Below are positions 4,862 through 5,301 of a stretch of 5,301 bases of DNA, one piece after another (position 1 is the stretch's first letter; the number at the start of each line of letters is the position of its first letter). The stretch spans positions 1-5,301 of the forward strand of contig CANBAX010000058.1 in NCBI GenBank assembly GCA_947366645.1, read 5' to 3'. A model generated the notes under the pieces. The model had not been told where the DNA came from and did no database searches. It worked only from the letters and a program-made list of their open reading frames with translations. The position numbers and the translations under genes are program-made. The DNA is from an uncultured Clostridia bacterium. GTDB taxonomy: Bacteria > Bacillota > Clostridia > Christensenellales > UBA1242.

Positions 4862-4863
4862 CT
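4832..4863 (-). repeat. Three related 9-base direct repeats over the membrane-XRE promoter
   Basis: On the minus strand: AGTTGACAT (4863-4855), AGTTAACAT (4849-4841) and AGTTATACT (4840-4832). The first covers the -35 and the third the -10. The first two differ at one position; the third is looser, and part of its likeness is simply the -10 box. They are candidate binding sites for self-regulation by the XRE head; this is inference. Confidence 0.4.
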
Positions 4864-4889
4864 TTAACTTCGCCAAATCTAGATTATTT

Positions 4890-5301
4890 TTAAGAATTTT
4901 GTCGAATTTCGCTTCTGTTATGGCAATATAGGTAGAAAATTTGATATTGCTTTGACAAAGCTATTACTATATTTTTTACCTCTTTCAACCTTTCATCATC
5001 TAAATTAACAAAAGGGTCATCTAAAACTATAACAGGTTTTTCATTTTCATATATTTTATCAAGCAGTGCCATTCTTTTACATATTGAAACTATATCTTGA
5101 TAACCTTGACTTAAATATTCAAATTCTTTATCTCCTAAATTTGTGCGTTCTACCGCTTCAAAGTTTACATTTAAGTTTACATTTTTATCTGTAAGTGTTT
5201 TAAAATATCTATCAAAAGACTTTTGCATTGGCTCTATATATCTTTGGCTAACATTGAGTTGTGCTAATTGCATTAATTCCAAAGTTTTTTCTAGTATATA
5301 T
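4890..5301 (-). CDS. C-terminal end of an SMC/Rad50/YhaN-like AAA ATPase (5' cut by window)
   Basis: About 136 residues are visible, and the frame stays open to the right edge, so the gene starts outside. The TTG at 5282 is more likely an internal Leu (context ILEKTLELMQL, an exiting coiled coil). Seen in order, counting from that Leu: helix to about 30, strands (LNVNFEAVERT), signature LSQGYQD (57-63), Walker B VIVLDD (84-89) with DDPFVNLDDERL as the D-loop region, and YLYCHNRSE holding the switch His121. This is the C-terminal half of an ABC-type head as in Rad50, RecN, SbcC and YhaN, whose N-terminal half with Walker A would lie upstream beyond a coiled coil. DDxFVNxDDERL followed by CH resembles YhaN-like proteins, so a DNA repair or DNA-end role is likely. 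Same strand as the XRE operon but ending 67 bases before its ATG, which has its own promoter. Confidence 0.8.
   Translation of the reverse strand, partial: YILEKTLELMQLAQLNVSQRYIEPMQKSFDRYFKTLTDKNVNLNVNFEAVERTNLGDKEFEYLSQGYQDIVSICKRMALLDKIYENEKPVIVLDDPFVNLDDERLKEVKNIVIALSKQYQIFYLYCHNRSEIRQNS

Noticed and set aside
5280..5282. TTG as start of the right-edge ATPase
   Set aside because: The frame stays open to the window edge, no ribosome site precedes the TTG, and a fold of this type needs an N-terminal half with Walker A.

Overview
The window looks like chromosomal DNA of a low-GC Bacillota (probably a clostridial relative). The base composition is AT-rich, Shine-Dalgarno sequences are strong where present (AAAGGAGGTG), the tRNA carries an encoded CCA, and the protein types fit. 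No species can be named from the sequence alone.

Left part (1 to about 811): this reads as one end of an integrated mobile element. A small ribbon-helix-helix (RHH) regulator (71-241) sits behind a promoter overlapped by two copies of a near-palindromic operator. A spacer full of small hairpins follows, then an unrecognised 55-residue protein (394-561). About 190 bases without genes come next, with direct and inverted repeats of the kind found near integrase attachment sites. This stretch ends at 755-811 in the 3' part of a leucine tRNA (anticodon loop with UAA, long variable arm, T arm, acceptor 3' strand and CCA). No 5' half precedes it. The simplest reading is an attachment-site duplicate left by integration into a tRNA-Leu gene: the element lies to the left, host chromosome to the right, and the intact tRNA beyond the left edge. 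No integrase is visible. A strong terminator (816-861), presumably that of the original tRNA gene, follows.

Middle part (862-2782): one complete ABC exporter half-transporter (969-2759, plus strand) is read from a promoter so close to the ATG that the mRNA should be essentially leaderless. A run of nine G lies at codons 32-35, and a gain or loss of one G would truncate the protein within about 50 codons, so the gene is a candidate for phase variation. A hairpin terminator at 2758-2782 works in both directions and is shared with the converging operon.

Right part (2805-5301, minus strand): a 540-residue protein joins an N-terminal XRE-type helix-turn-helix to about 12 membrane segments that look like three copies of a four-helix unit. 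Eleven bases after it comes a 127-residue protein with a winged-helix-like body and a C-terminal membrane anchor. The pair looks like a membrane-bound regulator operon. Its promoter (TTGACA, 18 bases, TATACT) also leaves only about 3 bases of leader and carries three related 9-base repeats. At the right edge is the C-terminal end of an SMC/Rad50/YhaN-like ATPase, cut by the window.

The exporter and the membrane-XRE operon converge and share a terminator. They may be functionally linked (membrane stress or export control), but nothing in the sequence proves it.
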